A stretch of DNA of 64,000 nt from Hyaloperonospora brassicae (Eukaryota; Oomycota; Peronosporomycetes; Peronosporales; Peronosporaceae), in the NCBI GenBank assembly GCA_947650285.1, contig CANTFL010000334.1, positions 1-64,000 of the forward strand, given 5' to 3'. Under the pieces are notes generated by a model. The model was not told the DNA's origin. It made no database searches and saw nothing but the letters and a program-made list of their open reading frames with translations. The translations under genes and the position numbers were made by a program. The number at the start of each line of letters is the position of its first letter. Position 1 is the first letter of the stretch. Below, one piece after another: positions 12,641 through 25,688 of this stretch.

Positions 12641-14190
12641 GGTAATCTCGCACAAATTCTTCCTGAAGGTCAAGTGGATCGTAAAGTATCGCAATATCCG
12701 AGTGAATACTTTCGCGATCCACCAGTAACGGAGGGCTCACCGGCGTCAAGGGAAATTCGGTACCCCTATAACCAGACAAAACGGCGGTGAGGGGGAAGGC
12801 AAAATCAGGGGACTAGTCCCCGAAGCGGGATTGGGAGACGCATGCGAGCTATAAGGTGCGGAAGATGCAGGGCCATGGATGTAACGAGTGTACAGTCGAT
12901 CGACACTGTTTGTAGATCGCCGGTGCAGGGGACATGTGTGGAGAAGTGCTGGGAAATAATCTTGGGAACTTTGGATCATGCGGACCGCCCTAAGTGCGAA
13001 TCCAAATTTGATTGGTGGACCGCACTTGTAGATGGGTTGTTGGCACGAGTGATGGGGACAACAGATTAAGTGGAGTAAAAAGAGTGTTGAAGTTATGCGG
13101 ATTGATTTACCGAAAGAAAAAGGTGTATAGTCACGGATCGACGATTGACCGATCACGATCCGCGATCAAGGACTTAGATCGACAAGCTACAAGGACAGGC
13201 TAACTCAAGATGCGATCAACATCTATTTTCACGTAATCGATAACGAACAATGGATGATGGGTGAATATGAAAGCATGCTAGAGGAGTGAATCACCAAGAT
13301 TATCAAGCATGCAAAGTAAAAGATGCGACACGAATCCGACCGTGGATGCCCGATAAAAGATGCAACGATTGACCACAATCTATTTTAAAGGTGTACCGCT
13401 TAGTGGTGTGAGCACGTAATTGTTGCGGACCACGTACAGCAACCCGCTACACGAGTGATTCTATACCCGAGCGATACTCTACCAGAGCGACCCGCTACCC
13501 GCGTATCTGCTATGGACCACATGATGCAAGTGGTGAATGACATAGACAGGAGATACACAACAGATGACCTAGTGAACAGATGGGACTAGTTATAGATTTT
13601 GGATTCAATTTGTTAACATTAAACATAATTGAATCTGCAACGAAAGACACGCGTCGACTTCTCCATGGCAGGATCTTTGGCCTACGTCGAACAGAAGGCG
13701 ACCCGCGTCTCGACAAACTTCGCCCTTGTATTGTGTGTCCAGGCGGAACTTCAATTCTCACCCCCTCCAACTGCAATCGGACGTAGTGAACCTTACGGTT
13801 CGGATTTAAGATCGTGAAACGATTCGAGTGGTCAGATGGCTCGCGCAACAATAATCACCCCTATAACAAGGATACACAGGAAGGGATCCCAAGCATACAC
13901 GCGATCTTGTGAAGAATTTTGACTTAATCCGGCCCTACGTTTGACCGTGTAAGAAATTTTCAACTGATCAACCCCTATCCCTAAAAAGCTCAAGTTCAGC
14001 CTTAGCTTAAGTCCACCAGGAAGAGCGCAACTTTCACCACCGACGGGTACACAAGATGAGCAAGATAACACAGAGCACGATATTAGAGTAACTCCTCCGT
14101 TAGTCAGTCGTCCTGGCGCCAGTGGAGAGTCGGGGTCGTCTCGGGGAACGAGAAATCACCACTCCAACACATCGTTACGCTAATCGCTAC
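12641..14190. other. Unassigned degenerate repeat DNA
   Basis: No intact gene. TGTAACGAGTGTACA at 12880-12894 resembles the LTR starts of the Gypsy elements and could be the 3' LTR of D, but I cannot find a matching end or second copy. Around 13980-14180 the plus strand reads as a Ser/Pro/Gly-rich coding fragment (LSPPTGTQDEQDNTEHDIR), likely retroelement debris. Confidence 0.3.
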
Positions 14191-16559
14191 ATTTAAACTT
14201 TTAGTTTTATGGTAGATTCATCATATCGTAATGCTTAATGGTATAATGGAAAAGATAATATACTATCCGCGAAGGAAGACTGTACCAATAATAAAGCCGA
14301 AGAAAAACTCAATAAGCTCTTTGCTCAGCCTAATAAAGGAGTTGTACCACGAAAATTACGATAGCAGGGTGCTGATTGTTTATAATACGGGTCTGTCAAC
14401 ACTTTGGCACATTAAAGGTCTTCTCCGTCTCGAATCAAGATGTTTTACTATATATCCCACTCGTGAAAAAATGTTTTAGAATAAATTATAGTACAGTGGA
14501 CTACGCTGCTATGGCGGTAAAATTCAAGTATGTAATCCGATAGATGTATATTAGGGTGCATCGACTCATCTCTTACATGTGACTAAGAACGCCATAGAAT
14601 CTTACATAATTAGACATTTGTTCATCACGTTCTATATATTGAACTGTCGTACTGGCAGCACCTTTTTGCTGTAAAACGTTTCTGCATTTTGAAGGGAATG
14701 ATTTCATTTTAGAGCACTACGATAATTAACAAGGTTTACTTTTTAAACAGTTTCAAATCTATTCAGAACGCTTTGAGACGTGTGTTTCTTCGAGTCATAA
14801 ACGACGTGCGTACACTGGTATAGCGCTATCCGATAGCCTGCAACGCTTTCTTCCATCATAATGCAATGATTGTTTCACTTTTTTCTCAGATTTTCCTATA
14901 TTTTGATGAAGCATATCTATGAAGAAACTTGCCACGCCATCTTTCGTAATACACATCTTTCAACCACAGTGTCAAATGTTTGTTTCGAAATTGAAATCGC
15001 GCTACACAATCATCAAAATGATATCTTGATATCGCCTAAGTGGATGATCATTTGCTTCATGTGTTTACTTTGACGGCTTCGAAATGATCAGCGCATCTAC
15101 AAAATTAAAAATCTTTTGTTGAGCATTTAAAGTTTACCGCTGGTGCCATTGCAACAAGATTTAGCGACAGGGATTGTCGTTTCCTCCCCGCACTGGCTAC
15201 TGAAAAGTTTCATACAACGCAATCGTTTCCCGGTCTTTCCGACTTCATTTTTCAGGTCCAACACAATGAGATTGTTTTGGATACAAGTATCGTTGCATAC
15301 GCATGGTTTGAATAATGGTCATGGTTGTCCTATCCCGTAAAATCGCGTCATCAACTTTGGAATAGATACAGTAATAGGCGTATGTAGCCACGTTTTCTCC
15401 GGCCGTTACTTGAGTTTTAAGTATTGACTGGAATAGTTATACTTTTATTTCTGCATCATTGAGGCCTCCCGGTGACACACCACTCTGGAAATATCTCGCT
15501 CGAGCCCGTCGTCTCTATATGATGTAGTCCATAGTGTGATGTTAAGGGCACTTTAACTCTACCAGAACAGGGTAATATGTAACGCTCCTGCCTTGATACT
15601 GGTGAGCGCATACAACTGATGGCAAGAAATAGCCCGTCTTCATTTTTGACATTCGTTCGAAAGGACAACACATCCGCAAAAGAATTACATCATTCAGCCT
15701 GCTTCACACATAGTTGGTCCCAGAAATGAAGGATGCTACGATTTTTACATATTCTCGTACTTTCTTAATGCCGTGAAACAAAGATGTCCATGGTTTGCAT
15801 CGTCTTTCTGAGCAATTTACGGGGTTGCTGTACTTAACATGTACTTCCCGAACGATCCGCTTACCTTTGAGTAATTTAGATGCTAAGAGCCGATATTGGG
15901 TTTCGTCACGAAAACAGAGTCTGGTTTTAAGTTGCGCCGTTCCGATGAGTCGAAACCTTTGTGTCCCTTAATAATTTTACCTTCAATATATCGATATTAA
16001 CCCCGTTAAAGAGTATACAGGCATCCCACTGCCAACTTTTAGCCTCGATGGACACATTTTCTATAAGTTAGCAGAGTTTATTACTGATCGGATTAATGGG
16101 CCTTGTCCATATATTCAAGTAAAATCAAAAATTAAAGGATTAAAATTGAAACTTCTGCTGGAATTAGGTGATGTGTTGTGCAAATGCATGACAGGACAGG
16201 ATTATACTGTATGAGTATGTTTCAGTATGAGAAATTGTGCATTGATTGTGTGCTGTTGAGAGATTATACCGACTGTACGCTTGCAGCCCAAAGCTTTTAG
16301 TGTGGCAGCATCGACCGCAAAGTCACCGGTTTGAAAACCGGTACGAGCAAAAGATACAGTTATGATTTCAGGTCCTTGTGTATAGGGTTCACCAGCACTA
16401 CCTGCCAGCAGTGACGCCCCCTACGTTTATAATAGTAACACCAATGAAAAGAAAGGAAGGACATCGGTGATCCATACGCTAACTAATTAGATGATCGAGC
16501 AGAAGAGTGTGAGCACTTATCATAACCAAAGATTATGCAAAGATGAATTATTTACTCTT
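14191..16559. other. AT-rich intergenic DNA
   Basis: Only short random-looking frames are present. I see no domain, repeat family or RNA gene. Confidence 0.5.
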
Positions 16560-18330
16560 TACTTTGCTAAATTGCCATTTTGTATCTTCATTGTTTTCAT
16601 TATTGTTCGCAACCTCCACCAGAATCATCCACTTCCACGCACAACCAAACAACCCTTAAAACTAGCAAAAACAGACTTACAAAGTCCGAAAATACAGGGC
16701 ATACCCTTTGGTTTGTAACCCTGGGTAAGGTAGTGCCTCAAGGTAATATACATGTAGCCACCCTGGTCATTTGTCGAGGTTGCAGTCTTTGTGAGGATCA
16801 AGATGTAAATTGTTATTGCTCACCTTTTACCCCACTTACACAGCTGTCACGGACTCGCCTTTACGATACTTATTGTCTGCAAAATTTCAAATGCAAGATT
16901 GTTAATCTATTGATGAGGCAGAAGACTTTTGTCTGCCTGGGCGACAAAAGGATTAAATATTACCAAGAACCTGACTCAGGCTTTTATCCGCAATATTATA
17001 AAAAAATTGCTGAGCTGGAGGGTATGGACTCAAGCAGCCTTTACTCCATGTGTCAGCCCTTTGTTCAGCACCCAGTTGTGGAGAAGGCCGTGATCATGTG
17101 GGTGCTGCAGTGCCAGCATCGTAAAGTTATCCTCACCGGGGATGTGTTTGTGCAAAAAAAGCTCGGAGGAAAGCCGTATCGCTAGGAATCCCGGATGGTA
17201 TCATCGTTTACTCTCATGGATGGCTTTAAAGTTTCCAGCAACGTCACAATTCCCATCCAATCTGCATCCACGAGAAATGAGGATCGGAATGAATGAGTGT
17301 TTGATAGATGATCTACTGAAGCTGAATACGCTAGTTGCATATAGTCCTCTCTGTAATGTGTAAAACATGAATGAGACTAGAAGTTATGTGCCGTATTTAA
17401 ATTCAAATGGGATAACCTTCCTTTAAAAGCTTTCACATGACTGTTTTACAGCTCGGCGCTGGATAGCACGTCGCCGTGGCAGAGGTCGAAAGAACATAAT
17501 GAACGTGGGAGCACTCTCGATTTGTATTCATATCCAAATCAAGAAATCATTTGCTGTTACATTTTATACAGGCGCGCCTCAACGTAGCTGTAATCGCAAA
17601 TGCAGACATGTCTGATAAACCCCAGCCACTCTTCATATGCTGGGCCAATAAACCGCAGTGCTTCAACAAAAAGTAATAGAACAATCTGGATTTTTTCAGA
17701 CATATCGTGAAAGCGTGGATGACTGGGCAGCTATTTCAGGAATACATTTATGATGTCGACCAATCGATGAAGGTATGGTTGCGGCTTTTTACTCCTACTA
17801 TTTGTCATGAATATCTTGCAAAGATATGGCAAGTGTTTTAGGATCAAGACAGGAATGGTATTGTCTTATGAGACAATGCGTCATCCCACACTGTGGACGA
17901 CGTGCGGCTGAATAATGTCAAGGTACATCTTCTTCCGCCCAAAACGACCGCAAAAAACCAATTAATGAATGCCGGTATATTAGCCGCTTTTATAGAGCGT
18001 TATAGGCGCCACCATCTTCAGAACGCTCTAAATTGCAACGGAAGCGGCGAGATTAGGTAATTATACAAATTTGACCAGCTTACAGCCATGCGATAGTCTC
18101 TTACTGCCTGAACAGATACTTCGGCCAGCACGATTAAGGACTGTATCAACCACATCGAGATTTTTGCAAATACCTTCACGGTTACATGTCAAGTGACGAA
18201 ATTTAGGACATAAATCAAGATAAAGAGGCAGAGGAGGAAGAGAGAGCTCTGAAGCAGTACCTAGGAAATAATCTTAAATTGCTGCCTCTCCGCAATCCTA
18301 TGACTGTAGAGTAGCTAATGAACCCAGCCG
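16560..18330 (+). pseudogene. pogo/Tigger-like DDE transposase remnant
   Basis: This is a decayed Tc1/mariner-superfamily (pogo/Tigger-type) transposase. The Tc5/CENP-B-type DNA-binding domain is visible at about 17070-17260: HPVVEKAVIMWVLQCQHRKV, then, after a frameshift at the A7 run (17154-17160), ARRKAVSLGIPDGIIVYSHGW. The DDE domain follows at about 17600-18060: PQPLFICWANKPQCF, VKAWMTGQLFQEYI, DNASSHTVDDVRLNNVKVHL (second catalytic Asp at 17872) and AGILAAFIERYRRHHLQNAL. The usual third Asp position reads Asn (QLMNAG). An acidic tail continues to ~18330. Terminal inverted repeats were not found. It is not functional. Confidence 0.75.
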
Positions 18331-18656
18331 AAGAAAACGAGAGTTTTCATCCGGATCTCAGTGATCAAGAGAGATGGACTCAGTGCAGAAGGCGGAACAA
18401 GGAAAAGAAGGATTTGAAGTTGAGGAGAAGGAAGATACAGACCTATTCACCCAGTGGTATATAATCACCATCTTAGGTAGTGCTTGTAATTGCTTGATAT
18501 GTACCAGGAAACCCACAGTTTTGCGTTCGTGCAACCCCGCAGCCTACAGAACGATATTCAAATTGCCAACACCACCAAAAGCACCATTGATGCTTGTCTT
18601 AAATAGGTTCACATTTCCAAATTTCGTACATTTTCCCTCTTTACACTTATACCTGT

Positions 18657-19116
18657 TGTATCGGAGCTACCCAGCTCTTTAAGTCAGAGAAAGAATAAAC
18701 GCTCTACGAGCAACTTTGGTTCAAAGAACCCGACTCAGAGAGTCAACAAGCTCAGAGAGCTTACAGTCCCTGTTCCAGGGGGACCAAACGAGTCAAAAGA
18801 ATCAAAGCACAGAGTGCTCAAGAGCAGCTACCTTCACAGGCGTTGGTAGCTCTTACGGTCAAGACGCCTCGTGAGGCACGTGTCGTAAATGGATCAAAAT
18901 GGGAACTGAAATTTATTGCTTTCTTTTATCGGAAAGAACCCCTCAGAACAACGTACTTAACCTAGTCACTACTATACTAATTAATAGCTCCTAAACGATC
19001 TCGTAATTCGTTGGATGACTCACGTCAGACCCTGACAATTGATATGGTGTTCGAATATCATTTTTTAATGATACTCCGTCCTTTGTATACCACACCTGTT
19101 ATGTAGTCCCGTTACA
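18657..19116 (-). repeat. 3' LTR of element B (type II)
   Basis: A 460-bp LTR from TGTAACGGGAC (19116, minus strand) to CGATACA (18657); its last bases have decayed from the CGCTACA seen in C. It is recognisably homologous to the type I LTR but only about three-quarters identical by eye. Confidence 0.85.
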
Positions 19117-19223
19117 CTCTGCACCACCAGACTGACGTTACCACGAAAAGTCAATCGACTTCTTTCCTCGAAGAGGGCGGTGTGTGTGCTACAACCTCAC
19201 GGTTTGCCAAAACACCAACCACC

Positions 19224-20526
19224 ATGGGTTCTCCTACATCGACTTCGATGAGTAAGTGGACTAAGGGAACGACAACAATGTCCATGGAGATGTAGGGACA
19301 TCGTCCAGCTCACTTGTGCCTGAGGTGCGACCTCTTTCAGCACCCAATACGTTCGTTTAATGTGGTGATACTACCGTACCGGGGCGCAGCATCATATAAC
19401 AGATGCAGATGGAAACATCATTACCACTCCGCTCGATGAGCAATAGGAGTTGGTTTTCCAACGAGAGAAGGATAATCTTCGTCGCGCTCGGATCCAGAGG
19501 GTCATTCAAAACCGGAGCGGGTATGTGTTTTTAACACCTGACGTGTAGCAACGTCTCCGCCAAACGGAAGGCCGTAGCCTTTAAACATGGTCAATTAGTC
19601 CAGAGGCTACGTCGCCAGAAGTTATCGCCTCGCGCCAGTCCCTACATGAAAGGTATCTCGAACCTTTCCTGACCACCCAAGGTCAATACAAGGCACACCT
19701 TGAGAGCTTGGCTTGTGGTATTTCGGTTCGATCGATTAGGGGCGTGTCCATCTTGTTGTTTGCCGGTGAGTTGCCTGAAGAGAAGGACAACCAGTTTATC
19801 CGTTGGGTGTAACGCAATCGACACCGCAGCAGCATCCCAGCTCTGAGAGCAAGTGTCAATGTGGCCGATGTTCGTCTAGAACAAAAGCTTCGGTACGAAT
19901 ATGCCAAGCTCAAGGCTAAAGGCCAGTTGCGTAATCGAACATGCTATGCTTCTGCTACGCCGGTTGTCGCGGGTTCCGACCCTTTGGTGCGGAGCAACCC
20001 GCTACCTCCCATCACTATTGTTGAGAAGCGCTCTCGGTTGAGGGATGACCCTAGCCACGATCTTCAAAAAAATCAACGGCGTATGGGCTATCCTGCCGAA
20101 GGGGTATCTCATACTCCCACGAGTTCTCCAACTCCGGGTACCCTCACCCCTTCACCATATACTGGTATTGACCCTGACGACGACGTCGTTTCAGGAGCTT
20201 CTCCACATGGAACTGGCGGTTCCCTTGCTCATCGAGCAGCGTCGGTGGTGGTCGGTATACCGAGGGAGGAGCATGAGAAGGTGCTTCTCGAGCTGAGTGG
20301 TCTCCGTGAGACATTGGGTAAGACCCAGAGTGCGTTCGACGCAATGCAAGCCCGCGTGCAGGCATTGGAGTTGGGTCAAGCCCGATTCCAGGCATTAAAG
20401 TTGGACCGAGCCCGGATGGAGGGTCAACTTGACCTCCTGATTCGGATGCAACAGCCAATGGCAAGGCCAACCTATGCGGCACAAGCGCCTCCAAATTCAC
20501 GTGGGACGGATCCTGATACGGCTTAA
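19224..20526 (+). pseudogene. Opposite-strand gene of element B
   Basis: The same antisense gene as in A, starting at ATG 19224 just inside the 3' LTR. Its first half is interrupted by stops (for example 19358, 19441, 19546, 19810). The last 221 codons (19861-20526) are fully open: VADVRLEQKLRYEYAKLKAK, a Pro/Thr/Ser-rich segment, then a long coiled coil (EEHEKVLLELSGLRETL, MQARVQALELGQARFQALK) ending RPTYAAQAPPNSRGTDPDTA. From about 20030 to 20526 it overlaps the chromodomain and linker of pol on the other strand. Function unknown. It is not the gag, which is separately encoded at the other end of the element. Confidence 0.6.
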
Positions 20527-23498
20527 GCAATCCAACGTAGAACACAGGGTGTGTGCGCAGTTTGCGCGGAAGGTTGAGCGTATGCGCAAGTCCCTTCTTG
20601 GCGACGACCGTGAATGGTCCAATGAAGCGCGGACGCAACTTTGTCTTGAAGACAGCATACACTACATTTTTGGGCAAGTTTCCAGCGCTGAGTAGAACTT
20701 GTTCTTCGACCTTATAACGTTCAATACAACGTCTGCCTTTAGCATCAGCTAGTTCCTTTTGCTTGTCTTGGCTATCAACCAGTGCGTCACGCACATGTCG
20801 TAAGACATTCAATCGCGTTGCGAGAAACTTGATCACCTGTTTTTGAACAGTAGCAGGGTTGATACCAGCAATCCGATCGGCCATCTCTTCTCCGCTAAGC
20901 CCTGAACCACGAAGTGGTAGCGTTAACGGAACGCGAGGGTGTGTTAGACAATTCACATAGAACGGTGTGTAGCCGGTGGAGGCATGCACGGCGTAATGTA
21001 ACGCAAACTCAACGACAGGGAGCACCGAACTCCAACGCTTTGGCGTTTCAGCGCAAACACTGCGCAAGATGTCACCGATGATTCGATTCACTCGCTCGGT
21101 GTGACCACCAGTCTGCGGATGATCCGCTGTGGACATGTCAAATCGTGTGTCAAGCACCTTGAAGACGTACTTTCAAACTTTCCAGTGAAGCGAGGGTCTC
21201 TATCAGAGATAATTGCCAACGGCAAACCGTGTTGTCGAAACAATCGATTGATAAACAGCGTAGATGTACCTTCACCATCGATAGAATCCGGCACCACCGC
21301 TAAATGAGCCATCTTGCTCAAACGGTCAACAAGGATCACAATACCCGTATTGCCGTACGAATCCTTCGGTTATCCAAACAGGAAGTCCATTCTAATGTAC
21401 TCCCAACACCCAGCAGGTATGGGTAGACTAGCTAGCAGCGCAGCCACATGCGCTGAGGGTTTCACCCGTTGACACGTTTCACACCAACGCAAATATGTGC
21501 TCACCCATTTGTAAATTTTGGGCTACCCATAGCATTGGCTAACTGAGCTATAGGCTTTCTCACGATCGAGATGACCGCTCACCGCACTATCATGCGCCTC
21601 ATAGAGGATCGGATAATTCAACTCCTCATCATTAGGGACAACGATACGAGGCGTATACCCCACATCTGTGCTATAGCACAACAGGCCCTGATCGATGGAA
21701 TATCAATGTAGCCTCGCACGTAATCTTGCCCAGAAATCTATCTCTGAGTCCTAAAACTCCTCGCTCCCTAGATCACGTAGCAGAGCTACACAATCTTCAT
21801 TTTTGGCATATGCCGAACGAATGAGGTCAGTGACCGACGACGACAGAGTCGTAACATGAGCAAGCTCATAGTCAGGCCTGCGTGACAACGCATCAGCCGA
21901 AGCATTCTGCTTGCCCGGCTTATACTTCACCTCGAAGTTGTATTCGGCAAAGAATGAGAGCCAACGAGCCATTCTCTGAGAGAGGTGAGTCGACTAGGTC
22001 GCAGTGCGCAATGAAGCATGATCGGTGTATATCACAAACGGCTTAGAGCCAAGAAGATGAACTCTGAATTTGACGAGATCATACTTCATTGCAAGTAACT
22101 CTTTTTCATATACATGATAGTTCTTTTCTGCAGTCTTGAGCTGTCGGGACTCAAACGCAACGAATCTTTCCCGTCCATCAAAATCTGTAACAGAGCACTG
22201 CCAATGGCAAAGTCAGACGCGTCACGGACGACAGTGAAAGATCGATCAGGATCATGCAAAGCCAAGATTGGCGCATGAAGGAGACTCTCCTTTACTGCTT
22301 GAAAAGCATCATGCTCGGTGCTAGTCCATCACCATTCCACATCCTTTTTAAGAAGATTGGATAATGGCCTAGCCATATCTGCGTAATTCGCACTGTACTT
22401 GTGTAAGCAATTGGCAAGGCCAAGCCGCTTACGTAAGTCCTTTTGGTTCTTTGGAACTGGCCAATGAACTATGGCTTTTACCTTATCGAGATGCGCTCTA
22501 AGGCCTCGCTTCCCAATGAAGCACCCTAAAAAGGAATCTCTTCTGCACCAAAGATGCACTTAGATGCGTTGGCATACAAATTATTTGTGCGCATGCACTC
22601 GAGCACCGCTCGTAAATGGTCGATATGATTATCCACATCTGACCGATCGATCATAGCACGAATGTGGACAAAGATGTCATCAAAGTATGTCTTTCCATAA
22701 CCTCGATGATGCCTAAATCGTTGCGTCACAAGACGATTGAATGTAGCCGATGCATTTTATAACCCTTGCGGCATAACAAGCTACTCTCAGAGCATACCGC
22801 TCGGAGTGCTGACTGCTGTCAGCGGAATATCTCTTTCTCGCATGAGAAGCTGGTAATAACCATAGACTAAGGCGAGCGCACTGTACATTGTACATCCCAC
22901 CATATTGTTCTGAAGAACATCCTTCCTCGGAATTGGTGTCTGAGCCGGGATGGTGGTCGCATTAAGCTTATTGTAAGCATGAACAATGCGCCACTTTCCA
23001 TTGAGCTTTTTGACACAGAAGGTCGGTGTGTAATGGGGGAGGTTTGCTCTCTCAAACCATACCGGCCGCGTGCTTTGCACGAAAGAAGTCATTAATGACG
23101 TCACACTGTTCATTTGGTAAAGGCCACTACCGTGTTATGCGGTATTTAGTTCCAGGAACCAAGTCAATTTCATGACGTACACCTCTATCGGGAGGTAAGA
23201 CGTGCAGAGGGTCGTAACATACCACTTCTTCAAATCCCTGAACAAAAGAATAGAACGGATCAAGAGGATTCTTAAGGACCAAAGAACCGCTACGCTCACT
23301 AAGTGTAACTTTCGTGTCTTCAAGGACGGACTCGTCCAATAACGATAATAAGTACAACTCAACATCGGGTCGGATGACCACTAGATCGGATAACTCTCCT
23401 GTCTGCAAGGCTTGGCTAAATTCGCCATCAGACATCTCGTCTAGGTCAAAGAGTATCCAAAGATGGAAGAGTCTCAAGACTAATGATGCCATCAACAT
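20030..23498 (-). pseudogene. RT-RNase H-integrase-chromodomain of element B
   Basis: Same domain order and lesions as element A: motif A of RT reads SALALVYGYY without its Asp; stops follow SGML and MPQGL; a stop precedes the GKRGL segment; the integrase frame is broken near 21120-21160; and a stop interrupts the chromodomain. The integrase C-terminal frame at 21157-20144 is open for 337 codons and carries HPQTGGHTERVNRI, the RPRFIGPF module and the chromodomain. In B the segment 23113-22787 is open as one frame because of one extra base in the run before GGTTTG (23036-23041), whereas A and C carry a frameshift there. Confidence 0.85.
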
Positions 23499-24654
23499 GG
23501 CCAGTCAACTCATTGACAAGTGTATATAGTGTATTATTACTATTACCTCTTCGTGACTTCTTAGACGTTGGGCGCTTAACAGTTGCCACCCTACGCTGAG
23601 ATTGTTTCCTCAAAGAAACCTTACGCCTAGTAGAGGCCGGGACAGTAGGGTCCCCGTGGTTGCTATCTATCTTAGCACGCTCTATACGAGATCCCATGTC
23701 TTGAACGACATCTGGTGAAGTGTTACGCAACCCGCACACTTCACCCAGTGGATTTACACGTACCACTTCACGTACATCATCCGGGCCTAGCCGTGAACAC
23801 TCTGGATTCTCGCCATCAATGTCATTACCGACATTCAGTGAGGTGCCACCCCGGCCGCCCTCACTCGGTGGAATTTCACGTGCCACCCCACTCACATCAG
23901 AGGAATAACATTCTCGATGTCTCGATCCTAGGCCAACCATACCTGCAGCATGCAGTGGCTCAGTACCACAACGAGTATCACTCAACGGAGTACTACCCTC
24001 TTCACATACGGCGAAAGAGATCCGCTCATTATTGATGTCATTGACATTAGAGTTAATTAACTCTGACATACCAATGTCCAGCACATGGACATCTTCCGTC
24101 AATGGTTCGCGCCAATAGCGCTTTTGTTGCCGAATGAAGGTGGGTTCATGACTCTCCAAAGCTTCGCTAGGAACATTGCGCTTGGCGCCTAAGGTCTTAG
24201 ACCTCCAATCAATCCATGGCTCCTGGCGTTCAATCCAAGCCATACCTAGGATGAGATCATATTTCGAATCCAAATCGAAGACAAGGCAGCGTTCAATGCT
24301 ATCAAAGTCCAAAAACTTCACACATAAGTTCAACGGAACTTTAGGCACCGTGACGCGACTACCAGTCGCTAAACGAACGATGACCAAATCACCTTCATGC
24401 GCTTTGAGTGCTTCAGCGTATCGCTGACTCCCCTCAAGGGAACGACGTCGAGCATAATTGCATGATGCTCCGGAGTCGATCGGGATCGACCACTGCTTCT
24501 CAAAGCCTTTAACTTTCGCCTCGACGACTAACAAGCCAGGCTTGTATCCACGCTCTGTGCTGGCGGGCACAGAGCTCAGTGGGGCTAAGCCCTGTTTCAA
24601 TCTACCTCGTAGAGAAGCAACAGAACTCTGTTCTTCCCCAGTAGGGAGCCCCAC
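23446..24654 (-). CDS. Gypsy aspartic protease and linker (element B)
   Basis: A 402-codon open frame. The retroviral-type protease active site IDSGASCNYAR is at residues ~59-69, a flap-like LATGSRVTVP follows at ~95-104, and DLILGMAWIERQEPW is the second conserved protease block. The remaining ~200 residues are a low-complexity linker towards RT. The frame is separated from gag by stops and from RT by a frameshift near 23450, so it is a fragment of a former polyprotein. The methionine shown as first residue is not a confirmed start. Confidence 0.75.
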   Translation of the reverse strand: MGLPTGEEQSSVASLRGRLKQGLAPLSSVPASTERGYKPGLLVVEAKVKGFEKQWSIPIDSGASCNYARRRSLEGSQRYAEALKAHEGDLVIVRLATGSRVTVPKVPLNLCVKFLDFDSIERCLVFDLDSKYDLILGMAWIERQEPWIDWRSKTLGAKRNVPSEALESHEPTFIRQQKRYWREPLTEDVHVLDIGMSELINSNVNDINNERISFAVCEEGSTPLSDTRCGTEPLHAAGMVGLGSRHRECYSSDVSGVAREIPPSEGGRGGTSLNVGNDIDGENPECSRLGPDDVREVVRVNPLGEVCGLRNTSPDVVQDMGSRIERAKIDSNHGDPTVPASTRRKVSLRKQSQRRVATVKRPTSKKSRRGNSNNTLYTLVNELTGHVDGIISLETLPSLDTL

Positions 24655-24787
24655 ACCTACTGGGTATCGACGTTTCCCTGTGTCATACCAGGTTCCTGGT
24701 TGAGGCCGAGTTTTGCCGCATAGAAGTTTGTCGTTACTTACGCAAAGTACAAGTGGGACGCAAGTGTTTAGTGCTTCCGCACATATA

Positions 24788-25610
24788 TCAACGTCTCACA
24801 TCCTGTCGTTGCTCTGCAACATGAAGCTCAGCTTCACCTTCAACTTCAGCATGACTGAGATCCATCAGGTCAGACTTACAGTAAATCGAAGTATTAGCTG
24901 AGACTACCCTCGCATGGTTTGGATTGTACCCGTTCCAACCAAGTCTGGCCGACTTGAAGTTGTTCTCAGCATTCAGAGCGATGCTAACAGCCTCCTCAAA
25001 AGTAGAGAGATGGACCCGAAACACCTCGGTCATGGCAACGCCATTACGAAGACCTTCCACGAAGACAGTCACACAGACTGTCTCAGGGAGAGGGTCAGAC
25101 TGCATAGCAGCCATCAGAGTTCTCAACTCTTGGACATAGTACGTTAGCTCATTCTTACCCTACCGGGTGGACAAGAAGAGTGAGCGCACGCGATTGACCT
25201 GTTTAGGCGGCAAAAAACTCGCAAAATGTCTAACTTGAGCGAATCCCATGTGGAAAAATCTAAGTCAACCGACAAGTCACACGTCAGAGCACACTCTATA
25301 GCTCTTTCATCGAGCTTGGAGATGGCCAGCGAGACCCGCTGGTACTCAAGTGAGATAAGGCCAGAGCTCATGGACATCTCAATCTCACGGATCCAGAGGG
25401 TGACGGTTTCTCCCTCCTTCCCGGAGTAATGCTTGACGTCCACCCTGAGGGGACGATGCTTAGCCTCTTCGTCTGGCATTGCCACAAAGCGTGTTGGCAT
25501 AGCCGACGCTGATTGGTTTTGAACCTGCCCTACCAGGGCCGTTTCATACTGCATGAAGGTCTCGACTCGTGCACTGAGCACATCGAAACCTTGTGCAGCT
25601 AGAAACTCTA
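24788..25610 (-). pseudogene. Gag of element B
   Basis: The capsid-like region reads DVKHYSGKEGETVTLWIREI, RVSLAISKLDERAIECALTC and STWDSLKLDILRVF, then, after a frameshift near 25140, YVQELRTLMAAMQSDPLPET and FVEGLRNGVAMTEVFR. At the end a CCHC zinc knuckle has lost its first Cys: TGC has become TGA, and what follows is YMCGSTKHLRPTC. The same stop is present in C. Gag would assemble the particle and bind RNA through the knuckle; this copy ends before it. Confidence 0.8.
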
Positions 25611-25688
25611 CATACTATGGGCCTACAGCCGCGGTTAATATATCAAGCGCAACCTTCTGGGCCTCAAAGAGAGGTGTGTGCTACCAAG

